Of a DNA stretch of 64,000 bases, positions 45,470-53,680 are shown one piece after another. The notes under the pieces were generated by a model. It saw only the letters and a program-made list of their open reading frames with translations, was not told the DNA's origin and did no database searches. Within the stretch, counting starts at the first letter, position 1. Each line of letters begins with the position of its first letter. A program made the position numbers and the translations under genes. Origin of the DNA: Chryseobacterium sp. MYb7. GTDB lineage: Bacteria; Bacteroidota; Bacteroidia; Flavobacteriales; Weeksellaceae. The stretch is taken from the NCBI RefSeq assembly GCF_002979455.1, contig NZ_PCOU01000001.1, forward strand, positions 372,001-436,000, in the 5' to 3' direction.

Positions 45470-47056
45470 TTGAAAACAATTAATAAAATATCATTTAACG
45501 ATATAGAAAGTATTCCTCAGCTCGTAAAAGATTTTTTAAATCAGAAAATTGAGGGTTTTGAAAATAATACATTTTCTTTAGATCATTTCAGACAACAGAT
45601 TCATCTTAAAAAAGACTCTTTCTCATTAGAAAAAAGAGAAATTTTATCTGAAGTATTCGAAGGTCAGCTTTCAGATCTTACTCTTTCCTCAAAACAAAGA
45701 GAAAATCTAGATCATCTTAAGCTGCCTAATACATTTACAATTACAACAGGACATCAGCTGAATCTGTTTTCAGGCCCTGTGTTCTTCGTATATAAAATTC
45801 TTCAGACTATTAAGACATGTACGTATCTGAAAGAAAATTTCCCTGATTTTAATTTCGTTCCTGTCTATTGGATGGCTTCAGAGGATCATGATTTTGCAGA
45901 GATCAATCACTTTAAGACCGAAAATAATTATTACGAAACCAATGAAAAATCCGGAGGTCCCGTAGGAAGAATTGAGATCAATGATGCTTATTTTATTTCC
46001 GAGTTTGAAAAAGAATTCAAAGATTCTATCTTCGGAACAGAGCTTATCTTAATGATGAAAGAAGCTTATAAAGTCGGAAATACTTTAACAAAAGCTATTA
46101 AAATTCTTGTAAACCGTCTTTTTTCAGAATTTGGACTTCTGATTTTAGATGGAGATTCTAAAGAACTTAAAAGCCAGATGAAGGAGATTTTTAAAGATGA
46201 ACTTCTGCATTTCTGTTTACAGAAAACTTCTGAAGATAAAGTGAAGTTTCTGACAGAAAAATACGGAAAGGTTCAGGTAAATCCCCGTGAAATAAATCTG
46301 TTCTACCTTTCTGAAACCAGAGACAGAATAGAATTTAACGGCCAGAAATACATCATTGTAGATAAAACGATCCAGTTTACAGAAGAAGAAATTCTTGCTG
46401 AATTGGAAAATCATCCTGAAAGATTCAGCCCGAATGCCTTAATGCGTCCGGTGTATCAGGAAAATGTACTTCCTAATCTGGCCTATATCGGAGGAAATGC
46501 CGAAATCATGTATTGGCTGGAGCTGAAAGATTATTTCTTAAAAATTAATACTCCTTTCCCTATCTTGATTCCAAGAAATTCAATGCTTTTCCTGAAAGAA
46601 AAAACTGTTGGAAAAATTGAAAAGCTGGATCTTAGGATAGAAGATTTCTTCCAGAATTTTACCGTACTTACCAATCAGAAGATTTTAAAAGATAATCCGA
46701 TTTTACAATTACTGGAAGAGAAAGAGGAATTACTAATCAGTAATTTCTCAGCATTAAAAGCCTCAGCAGAAACTACTGAGAAATCTTTCGGAAACATGGT
46801 AAAGGCGGAAGAAGTAAGACAATTAAAGTCATTTAAAAGAATGAAAAAACGCTTGCTTCATGCTGAAAAAATAAAACAAAATGAATTGTTGGAAAGACTT
46901 GAAAATCTGTTTTTAGATGTTCATCCTGCAAAAACATGGCAGGAGAGAGTCTATAATTTTAGTGTGTACTTTTCAGATTATGGTTATTCGTGGCTTGAAA
47001 ATTGTTTAGAGGAAATGGTGGTTCAAGATTCAAAATTAATAATTGTTGCCATTTAA
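45470..47056 (+). CDS. bshC: bacillithiol biosynthesis cysteine-adding enzyme
   Basis: The 528-residue protein begins at TTG (MKTINKISF) and contains the BshC core: TITTGHQLNLFSGPVFFVYKI (about residue 95) and PVYWMASEDHDFAEINHF. A central coiled-coil region lies at about 430-480. BshC links cysteine to glucosaminyl-malate, the last step to bacillithiol, the main low-molecular-weight thiol of Firmicutes and many Bacteroidota. BshA and BshB are expected elsewhere in the genome. The ATG-less start is supported by immediate similarity from this codon. Confidence 0.93.
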   Translation: MKTINKISFNDIESIPQLVKDFLNQKIEGFENNTFSLDHFRQQIHLKKDSFSLEKREILSEVFEGQLSDLTLSSKQRENLDHLKLPNTFTITTGHQLNLFSGPVFFVYKILQTIKTCTYLKENFPDFNFVPVYWMASEDHDFAEINHFKTENNYYETNEKSGGPVGRIEINDAYFISEFEKEFKDSIFGTELILMMKEAYKVGNTLTKAIKILVNRLFSEFGLLILDGDSKELKSQMKEIFKDELLHFCLQKTSEDKVKFLTEKYGKVQVNPREINLFYLSETRDRIEFNGQKYIIVDKTIQFTEEEILAELENHPERFSPNALMRPVYQENVLPNLAYIGGNAEIMYWLELKDYFLKINTPFPILIPRNSMLFLKEKTVGKIEKLDLRIEDFFQNFTVLTNQKILKDNPILQLLEEKEELLISNFSALKASAETTEKSFGNMVKAEEVRQLKSFKRMKKRLLHAEKIKQNELLERLENLFLDVHPAKTWQERVYNFSVYFSDYGYSWLENCLEEMVVQDSKLIIVAI

Positions 47057-47075
47057 TTTTAAAGAAGTATTTTTG
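47046..47075 (+). promoter_or_regulatory. candidate promoter for the LysM-binding-protein gene
   Basis: TTG at 47046-47048 and TATTTTTG at 47068-47075 are 19 bases apart, a good -33/-7 pair overlapping the end of bshC. The ATG of the next gene is 20 bases downstream. Confidence 0.45.
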
Positions 47076-47094
47076 TAAATTATAATTATCGAAT

Positions 47095-49065
47095 ATGATA
47101 AAGAGGTTTTTTATTCTATCCAGTTTATGTATGGTTTTGGGAGTTTCAGCCCAGAAATCACATACCGTTGTGCAAGGCGATAACCCTTACAACATTGCAA
47201 AAAAGTATGGAATAACTGTAGATGAATTGCTGAAGCTCAACCCAAAACATAAAGATGGCAAACTGGCCATTGGAGATGTTTTAACGATTAAATCAGAAAA
47301 AACAGCTACAGCAGCTGTTACCAAATCAGCTCCAGCTGAAAAAGCAACAGTGAGCACAAGTACTTCTTCTTTGGGTAAAATTGTTTTACAGCCAAAGCAG
47401 ACTATTTACGGTATCACAAAACAATACAGAATTTCTGAAACCGATTTGAGAAAATTGAATCCTGAACTGGATTCTCACATGAAAATCGGAGACGAGATTA
47501 CTTTACCTCTTGCAAGTATCAAAAAATATGGAGGCACTCAACAGGCTGTAACAGCAGAAAAACATACTGAACCCCCTGTAGAAAAAACAATAACAACAAT
47601 TACACCTACAGTTGTTACCACTTCCGTAGAAGGTGAATCTTATGTGATTCAGTCTAAAGATAATTATTATAGAATTACAAAGCAGTTTGGAATCAGCCAG
47701 CAGGATCTTTATGCTTTAAATCCAGGATTGGAAGAAAAAGGACTTAAGCCTGGTGATACTATTAAGATAAAAAAATCCAATACTAACACAGCAAGTAATG
47801 CTGTGGTTGAAGAAGCTGTAAATCCAAAAGCAAAAATGGATTCAGGGAACGAAAAATCAACTACCTCTTCCAATGTTGCTGCAGGTGATGATTATGTGAC
47901 CTATACCGTTCAACAAGGAGATACTGTATTCTCTATTGTGAATAAATTTGGGGTTTCTATAGATGAACTTATTGCGCTTAATCCTGACCTTTCACACGGG
48001 TTAAAAACCGGAATGGTTTTAAAAATCAAAAAACAGGATGCAGCTTATATAAAGAAAAATGGGGATGCACTTAGTGTTATATTAATGCTTCCTTTTGGGT
48101 ACAGTACTAATGAAACCCAGTACAGAGGGATGGCTCTTGACTTTTTGACTGGAGCTAAGCTTGCTATCGAAAGAAATGCAAAGGGAGGACAAAAGCTGGA
48201 TATTAAAGTAGTGGATTCAGGAAATGAGGCTTCATTCAAAAATTCTTTGACACAGATCAATCCTGATAACACCGATCTTATTATCGGACCTTTCTTTAAG
48301 TCCAATGTAATTGATGTCCTTGACTTTACCAAAAATCAAAAAATCCCGATTGTAGCGCCATTTGCCAACTCTCCGGAATTATATAACTACAGTAATCTGA
48401 TTATTGTTGAAACCAATAATCAGACCTATGCTGATAAGATTGTAGAAGAAGTAAAAGGAGTTTATTCCGATCAAAAAATATATATAGTGGCAGATGCTAA
48501 AAAAGAAGATGCAAACTATATTAAAGCAGGACTTGAAAAAGCGGTAAAAAATCCTAATATTATTATTGTTAACTCTTCGGCAGATATTCAGCCGGATCAA
48601 AACATGATGACAGGACAGTCTGCACCGGTTATTGCCATTTTAGCTAATGATGATAATGCAGCAGGTGATGCTTTTGCCAACAGAATTGTTGCTATGTCTA
48701 AAGAAGTACAGGGTATGAAAGCGTTCAGTATGTTCTATTCTCCAACCTTTGAGAAGAGAGTAGATGAGCTGAGCCAGGCAAGTCTTGTGTATTTGATGGA
48801 TAGAAAGATCAATACAGACGGAAGCTTTGAAAAAGAAATTCTGGCTGCATATAAAAGCAAATACTGTAAAACTCCACCGAAATATGCTATCGTAGGTTTT
48901 GATGTTGTCAATGACATGTTAACCAGAGAAAATAAAAAAGGAGAGATCTTTAAACAGATGAATAAAGTTCAGACTCAGCTTGCTACAAAATTTGAGTTTG
49001 TAAAATCTAAAGCTAATGGTGCTTATGTAAATACCGGTTATAGAGTAATCAGGTTAGTACCTTAA
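47095..49065 (+). CDS. four-LysM protein with a periplasmic-binding-like C-terminal domain
   Basis: The 656-residue exported protein has a signal peptide (about 1-19), four LysM modules at about residues 22-66, 95-138, 181-227 and 267-313 (for example HTVVQGDNPYNIAKKYGI and YTVQQGDTVFSIVNKFGV), and a Leu/Ile/Val-binding-like domain from about 325 to the end. That domain contains DLIIGPFFKSNVIDVLDF and AIVGFDVVNDML. The linkers between modules are Ser/Thr/Lys-rich. LysM domains bind peptidoglycan or chitin oligosaccharides. The fusion resembles LppC/LpoA-type activators in logic (binding fold used as an enzyme regulator), which is inference only. Confidence 0.82.
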   Translation: MIKRFFILSSLCMVLGVSAQKSHTVVQGDNPYNIAKKYGITVDELLKLNPKHKDGKLAIGDVLTIKSEKTATAAVTKSAPAEKATVSTSTSSLGKIVLQPKQTIYGITKQYRISETDLRKLNPELDSHMKIGDEITLPLASIKKYGGTQQAVTAEKHTEPPVEKTITTITPTVVTTSVEGESYVIQSKDNYYRITKQFGISQQDLYALNPGLEEKGLKPGDTIKIKKSNTNTASNAVVEEAVNPKAKMDSGNEKSTTSSNVAAGDDYVTYTVQQGDTVFSIVNKFGVSIDELIALNPDLSHGLKTGMVLKIKKQDAAYIKKNGDALSVILMLPFGYSTNETQYRGMALDFLTGAKLAIERNAKGGQKLDIKVVDSGNEASFKNSLTQINPDNTDLIIGPFFKSNVIDVLDFTKNQKIPIVAPFANSPELYNYSNLIIVETNNQTYADKIVEEVKGVYSDQKIYIVADAKKEDANYIKAGLEKAVKNPNIIIVNSSADIQPDQNMMTGQSAPVIAILANDDNAAGDAFANRIVAMSKEVQGMKAFSMFYSPTFEKRVDELSQASLVYLMDRKINTDGSFEKEILAAYKSKYCKTPPKYAIVGFDVVNDMLTRENKKGEIFKQMNKVQTQLATKFEFVKSKANGAYVNTGYRVIRLVP

Positions 49066-49107
49066 ATGATTTATAACTGTTTAAAAGAATATTGTTAACA
49101 TTATAGT

Positions 49108-49115
49108 TATATTTG
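49108..49115 (+). promoter_or_regulatory. -7 element for fabD
   Basis: TATATTTG fits TAnnTTTG and ends 20 bases before the fabD ATG. No clear -33 at the right spacing. Confidence 0.4.
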
Positions 49116-49135
49116 CATAATATTTAATTCAATAC

Positions 49136-50011
49136 ATGAAAGCACTTGTATTTCCAGGGCAGGGTTCTCAGTTCGTAGGAATGGGAAAAGAATTGTATGA
49201 TTCTAGAAAAGATATTAAAGATCTGATGGAATCTGCCAATGAAATTTTAGGTTTCGATATTCTTTCCATTATGTTTAACGGAGCGGATGAGGATCTTAAG
49301 AAAACAGAGGTTACCCAGCCTTCAATATTTATACATTCAGTAGCAGCATTAAAGGCAGTAAATGGTCTTGGTGCTGAAATGGTAGCAGGACACTCATTAG
49401 GAGAGTTTTCAGCTTTGGTTGCCAACGGAGTTTTATCCTTTGATGACGGGTTGAAATTAGTTTCCGAAAGAGCAAAAGCTATGCAGGAAGCTTGTGATGC
49501 AAATCCAAGTTCTATGGCAGCGATTCTGGGACTAGACGATGCCAAGGTTGAAGAAATCTGTGCACAGATCAGCGGAATTGTTGTTCCGGCAAACTATAAC
49601 TGTCCAGGGCAATTGGTAATCTCAGGAGAAACACCTGCAGTAGAAGAAGCTTGCGCAAAACTGAAAGAAGCAGGTGCTAAAAGAGCATTGCTATTGCCAG
49701 TAAACGGAGCTTTTCATTCACCATTGATGCAGCCTGCACAAGAAAGACTGGCAGCAGCTATCGAAAAAACAAAGTTCAGAAAAGCCACTATTCCTGTATA
49801 TCAGAATATCACTACCACAGCGGTAACCAATCCTGATGAGATCAAACAAAATCTGATCGCTCAGCTTACCGGTCCTGTAAAATGGACTCAGTCTGTACAG
49901 AATATGATTAAAGATGGTGCCTCTAACTTCGTAGAAGTAGGACCAGGTAAAACCCTTCAGGGATTGATCAAAAAAATTGACGGATCTGTAGAAGCAGTTT
50001 CTGCAATCTAA
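49136..50011 (+). CDS. fabD: malonyl-CoA:ACP transacylase
   Basis: The 291-residue enzyme transfers malonyl from CoA to ACP for fatty-acid synthesis. The nucleophile Ser87 lies in VAGHSLGEFSALV, and the catalytic His194 is in NGAFHSPLM. The oxyanion region FPGQGSQFVGMG opens the protein. Length is typical for FabD. It is followed nine bases later by the GYDIA GHMP kinase gene. The KASIII-ACP module at 8-10 kb would also depend on such an activity for malonyl-ACP. Confidence 0.96.
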   Translation: MKALVFPGQGSQFVGMGKELYDSRKDIKDLMESANEILGFDILSIMFNGADEDLKKTEVTQPSIFIHSVAALKAVNGLGAEMVAGHSLGEFSALVANGVLSFDDGLKLVSERAKAMQEACDANPSSMAAILGLDDAKVEEICAQISGIVVPANYNCPGQLVISGETPAVEEACAKLKEAGAKRALLLPVNGAFHSPLMQPAQERLAAAIEKTKFRKATIPVYQNITTTAVTNPDEIKQNLIAQLTGPVKWTQSVQNMIKDGASNFVEVGPGKTLQGLIKKIDGSVEAVSAI

Positions 50012-50020
50012 TAAAAATAT

Positions 50021-50926
50021 ATGAATGCGATATTTTCACCGGGCAAGCTTATGCTTACTTCAGAATATTTCGCAATCGATGGAGCTCTTGTCTTAGCGGT
50101 ACCTACCAAGCTTGGACAAGAGTTTTTCTTTGAAGAAAAAGAAGATGGTAAGTCTCTTATTTTTTGGGAAGCCTATCATCAGAACACATTATGGTTGAAA
50201 GCTGTCATTGATTATAAAAAATGGCAGATTCTGGAAACCAATATTCCATCCAGCGCTGAATTCATTACCAAAACATTACAGAATGTTCAGCAGCTTTCTA
50301 GCAGTAAATTCAAAACAGATCTTACGTACGATCTAAAAACAAACCTTCAGTTTCCAGCAGATTATGGACTTGGAAGTAGTTCTACCCTGATGAATAATCT
50401 GGCAGAATGGGCGGAAATAGATCCTTTTTATCTTAATGCCATAAGTTTAGGAGGCAGTGGATATGATATAGCAGTGGCCAAGGAAAAATCAGCCATCCTT
50501 TTTCAAAGTAAACCTGAGATCAAATACGAGAAGGTGAATTTCAATCCTTCTTTTAAAAATGAGCTCATTTTTATTCATTTAAATCAGAAGCAAGATAGTA
50601 GAGAAGGAATCAATTTTTACAAATCCAAAAAAAAGTCTCCGGAACTGGTTGATGAATTTTCAGATCTCACAAAAAAAATATTGTTATGCAATGAATTGGA
50701 AAATTTTTCCGAACTAATGATGATTCATGAGCATAAAATTGCAAATTTTCTTGAAATTTCCACAGTTAAAGAAAAGATATTCTCTGATTGCCCTTTTTTT
50801 GTCAAAAGTTTGGGGGCTTGGGGCGGAGATTTTGTAATGAGTGCCAAATTTGGGGACTACAAGAACTATTTTTGGGAGAAAGGTTTTACAACCGTTTTGG
50901 AATGGGAAAATATAATTAATTTATAA
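50021..50926 (+). CDS. GYDIA family GHMP kinase
   Basis: The 301-residue protein has the GHMP kinase N-terminal motif FSPGKLMLTSEYFAIDGA, the ATP-binding DYGLGSSSTLMNNLA, and the LGGSGYDIAVAK motif that names the flavobacterial GYDIA group. The C-terminal GAWGGDFVMSAKF corresponds to motif 3. The family resembles mevalonate-pathway kinases, but the substrate is not known. It is co-transcribed with fabD. Confidence 0.8.
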   Translation: MNAIFSPGKLMLTSEYFAIDGALVLAVPTKLGQEFFFEEKEDGKSLIFWEAYHQNTLWLKAVIDYKKWQILETNIPSSAEFITKTLQNVQQLSSSKFKTDLTYDLKTNLQFPADYGLGSSSTLMNNLAEWAEIDPFYLNAISLGGSGYDIAVAKEKSAILFQSKPEIKYEKVNFNPSFKNELIFIHLNQKQDSREGINFYKSKKKSPELVDEFSDLTKKILLCNELENFSELMMIHEHKIANFLEISTVKEKIFSDCPFFVKSLGAWGGDFVMSAKFGDYKNYFWEKGFTTVLEWENIINL

Positions 50927-51010
50927 TCAATATCTTACGATCCTGTTTTTTTATTTGCCATTCTGACTTATATCAGTATATTTAAACCGTCTTTAACAAA
51001 TAATTAATAT

Positions 51011-51018
51011 TATTTTTG
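51011..51018 (+). promoter_or_regulatory. -7 element for pckA
   Basis: TATTTTTG fits TAnnTTTG and lies 35 bases before the pckA ATG. No convincing -33. Confidence 0.35.
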
Positions 51019-51053
51019 TTGAAGTCAATAAAGAAATAGAAAATATAAGTAAA

Positions 51054-52670
51054 ATGAAAAACACTAAAATCATCCAGGATTTAGAGAAATTAGGGATTAA
51101 AGGAAACTATGAGGTAGTGTATAATCCTTCTTATGAAGAATTATATCAGGCTGAAGTTTCTCCTGAAAATCAGGGGTTTGAGCAAGCTGAGCTTACAGAG
51201 TCTGGCGCAGTATCGGTAAAAACAGGAATTTTCACAGGTCGTTCACCTAAAGACAGATATATTGTTCAGGATGATGTTACAAGAGATACAATTTTCTGGG
51301 ATGGTAAAGTAAACTTACCTACAACCGCAGAAATTTTCGGTTCTTGTAAAGAACTAGTGATGAACCAGCTTTCTGAAGCTAAAAAAATCTATGTAGTAGA
51401 TGCATTCTGTGGTACAAATGCAGATACAAGACTTAAAGTAAGATTTATCGTTGAAGTAGCATGGCAGGCACATTTCGTGACCAACATGTTTATTCGTCCT
51501 TCTCACTACGAACTGGAAAACTTTGGTGAGCCGGATTTCACAGTAATCAACGGATCAAAAACAACAAACCCGAACTGGGAAGCTCAGGGATTAAACTCTG
51601 AAAACTTCATTATGTTCAACCTTACTGAAAAACTACAGATCATCGGTGGTACTTGGTACGGAGGTGAGATGAAGAAAGGTATGTTTGCAATGATGAACTA
51701 TTACCTTCCATTGAAAGGTATGGCTTCAATGCACTGTTCTGCAAACGTAGGTGAAAAAGGAGATGTTGCTTTATTCTTCGGTCTTTCAGGAACAGGTAAA
51801 ACTACTTTATCAGCAGATCCTAAAAGATACCTTATCGGTGACGATGAGCACGGATGGGACAACAACGGAGTATTCAACTATGAAGGTGGATGCTACGCTA
51901 AAGTAATTGACTTATCAGAAGAAAAAGAACCGGATATTTTCAGAGCCATCAAAAGAGATGCACTTCTTGAAAACGTTGTTGTAAACAATGGAGTAGCAGA
52001 TTATACTGACGGATCTATCACAGAAAATACAAGAGTTTCTTATCCAATCTATCATATCAACAAAATTGTACTGCCTTCTAAAGCAGGTCATGCTAAGAAG
52101 ATTGTATATCTTTCTGCAGATGCATTCGGAGTACTTCCTCCGGTTTCTATCTTGAATGAAGATCAGGCTCAATACCACTTCCTTTGCGGTTATACCTCAA
52201 AATTAGCCGGAACTGAAAGAGGAATTACAGAACCTCAGCCATCTTTCTCACCGGCATTTGGTGAAGCATTCCTTACATTACACCCAACAATGTATTCTAA
52301 AACATTGATCGGTAAAATGCAGGAGCACGGAGCAAAAGCTTATTTGGTAAATACAGGTTGGAACGGTACTGGAAACAGAATCTCTCTGAAAGATACAAGA
52401 GCAATTATCGATGCTATCATTGATGGATCTATTGACAATGCTCCAAAAACTCAGGTTCCAATTATGAATCTTGAGATCCCTACAGAATTGCCAAATGTTT
52501 CTACAGGTATTTTAGACCCTAGAAATACGTATGAAAATGCCTCAGACTGGGAAGAAAAAGCAAAAGATCTTGCTTCAAGATACATCAAAAACTTTGAGCA
52601 GTACTGTGATACTGAAGAAGGTAAGAAATTAGTAGCTTCAGGACCTCAATTGCAGGAACAAACTATCTAA
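51054..52670 (+). CDS. pckA: ATP-dependent phosphoenolpyruvate carboxykinase
   Basis: The 538-residue enzyme converts oxaloacetate plus ATP to PEP, the entry step of gluconeogenesis. The oxaloacetate site [13 protein letters not shown] (Arg63), the kinase loop [15 protein letters not shown] (GLSGTGKT at 243-250), and [10 protein letters not shown] (259-268) are all present, with [13 protein letters not shown] near residue 440. Length matches ATP-type PckA. It stands alone between its own promoter candidate and a terminator. Confidence 0.97.
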   Translation: MKNTKIIQDLEKLGIKGNYEVVYNPSYEELYQAEVSPENQGFEQAELTESGAVSVKTGIFTGRSPKDRYIVQDDVTRDTIFWDGKVNLPTTAEIFGSCKELVMNQLSEAKKIYVVDAFCGTNADTRLKVRFIVEVAWQAHFVTNMFIRPSHYELENFGEPDFTVINGSKTTNPNWEAQGLNSENFIMFNLTEKLQIIGGTWYGGEMKKGMFAMMNYYLPLKGMASMHCSANVGEKGDVALFFGLSGTGKTTLSADPKRYLIGDDEHGWDNNGVFNYEGGCYAKVIDLSEEKEPDIFRAIKRDALLENVVVNNGVADYTDGSITENTRVSYPIYHINKIVLPSKAGHAKKIVYLSADAFGVLPPVSILNEDQAQYHFLCGYTSKLAGTERGITEPQPSFSPAFGEAFLTLHPTMYSKTLIGKMQEHGAKAYLVNTGWNGTGNRISLKDTRAIIDAIIDGSIDNAPKTQVPIMNLEIPTELPNVSTGILDPRNTYENASDWEEKAKDLASRYIKNFEQYCDTEEGKKLVASGPQLQEQTI

Positions 52671-52689
52671 TAGTTACCCATCAACATAC

Positions 52690-52722
52690 AAAAAGCCTCA
52701 TCAATGATGAGGCTTTTTTATT
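52690..52722 (+). terminator. terminator after pckA
   Basis: AAAAAGCCTCATCA pairs with TGATGAGGCTTTTTT across a tight loop, with a T-run on the plus strand. The symmetric A and T runs mean it could also serve the minus-strand aroQ transcript. Confidence 0.9.
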
Positions 52723-52846
52723 TTATTTAATTTTAGTTCTTACAGATTTAGTATTATATCGAAGTTATTGAAATAAATTTATTTTCATAAATTACGTTTT
52801 CTATCCACAAACATCTGTGCAATCTGTGGGAAAATAAGCAACTGAA

Positions 52847-53254
52847 TTATTTTAAACTCAATAAAGCCAATCTATATCCATCCATTCCAAAACCAGATAA
52901 TACTGCATCTGTATTAGCTGCTGTTACAGATTTCTGTCGGAATTCTTCTCTTTTGTAAATATTGCTGATGTGAACTTCTACTTTTGGTTTACGAATATTT
53001 TTTAGACAATCCGCAATTGCGTAGGAATAATGGGTGAAAGCTCCCGGATTGATCACTACTGCATCAAAATCATCCTCCTGAAGTCTGTTGATAAGCTCGC
53101 CTTCTATATTAGACTGGTGATATTTTAATTCATGAGTCTGAAACTCGGATTTTAATATCTCCAAATAGCTTTCCATAGAAACATTTCCATAGATTTCCGG
53201 TTCTCTGGTACCTAACAGGTTGAGATTAGGTCCGTTTATGATCAAAACTTTCAT
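52847..53254 (-). CDS. aroQ: type II 3-dehydroquinate dehydratase
   Basis: The 135-residue enzyme makes 3-dehydroshikimate in the aromatic amino-acid pathway. Type II residues are visible: NGPNLNLLGTREPEIYG with Arg17 and Tyr22, INPGAFTHYS with Asn69 and His75, and EVHISNI with His95 and Ser97. It is a little shorter than the usual 145-150 residues but complete. It stands alone on the minus strand. Upstream, only an imperfect -7-like element (AATTTTTG near 53296) is seen. Confidence 0.95.
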   Translation of the reverse strand: MKVLIINGPNLNLLGTREPEIYGNVSMESYLEILKSEFQTHELKYHQSNIEGELINRLQEDDFDAVVINPGAFTHYSYAIADCLKNIRKPKVEVHISNIYKREEFRQKSVTAANTDAVLSGFGMDGYRLALLSLK

Positions 53255-53444
53255 ACTATAAAATTAAAAACTTTTTTTAATTAATGGTCAAAAATTTCTT
53301 CATTGATTCGCTTTTCGTGAATTGAATTATTAGTAATGATATTTATCATGTCTGATAAAATGATAAAGAGTGTAACTCTTTGCTGTAGGGGATTTTATTA
53401 AAAATTTACGTTAATTTTTGAAAAATTATCATGAAAAATGAATA
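53255..53444. other. spacer between aroQ and the riboswitch promoter
   Basis: This spacer of about 190 bases, part of a 426-base gene-free stretch, holds no gene. An inverted repeat TTTATCAT (53342-53349)/ATGATAAA (53360-53367) with a 10-base spacer is the only structure noticed; it may be an operator or chance. Confidence 0.4.
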
Positions 53445-53450
53445 AGTCTA

Positions 53451-53482
53451 CTTGTTTTGTAGACTAAAAGTTTTTAGCTTTG
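53451..53482 (+). promoter_or_regulatory. promoter of the riboswitch-SusC-SusD operon, overlapped by a dyad
   Basis: CTTG (53451-53454) and TAGCTTTG (53475-53482, fits TAnnTTTG) are 20 bases apart. The start would be near 53489, a dozen bases before the riboswitch P1 stem, exactly where it should be. The -33 lies inside the dyad AGTCTAC-N7-GTAGACT (53445-53465), a possible operator. Confidence 0.55.
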
Positions 53483-53500
53483 TAACCATATTTCGATCGG

Positions 53501-53595
53501 CTTATAAAGAAAGATGGAGGGAACTGACCCTATGATATCTTGACAACCTACCCGTGGGGCAAGGTGTTACATTCAGCCTTTTTAGGAAAAATAAG
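53501..53595 (+). ncRNA. SAM-I (S-box) riboswitch
   Basis: The sequence has the S-box core in order: P1 CTTAT (53501-53505) pairing with ATAAG (53591-53595); P2 AAGAT with ATCTT; the conserved GGAGGGA-ACTGACCCTATGA block; GACAACCT; a short P3 closed by CCCGTGGG; then the diagnostic AAGGTGTTACATTCAGCC and a short P4 (CCT/AGG). It resembles the B. subtilis S-box leader block by block, with reduced P3 and P4. It binds S-adenosylmethionine and normally turns genes off when SAM is abundant. Here it precedes a SusC/SusD pair, so import by that system is apparently repressed by SAM. Confidence 0.9.
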
Positions 53596-53620
53596 CATTT
53601 GGTTTATCGTATTTATCGAT

Positions 53621-53657
53621 GCCCTTTGCTGACTTTTCTGCAAAGGGCTAAGTTTTA
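53621..53657 (+). terminator. expression-platform hairpin of the riboswitch
   Basis: GCCCTTTGC (53621-53629) pairs with GCAAAGGGC (53640-53648) around a 10-base loop, followed by TAAGTTTTAAT. It lies between the aptamer and the SusC start and may be a weak intrinsic terminator. The flanking ATTTATC (53611-53617) could pair with GATAAAT (53664-53670) to extend it toward the start codon, so translational control is also possible. An antiterminator is not obvious. Confidence 0.55.
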
Positions 53658-53680
53658 ATATATGATAAATAAAATTGATT

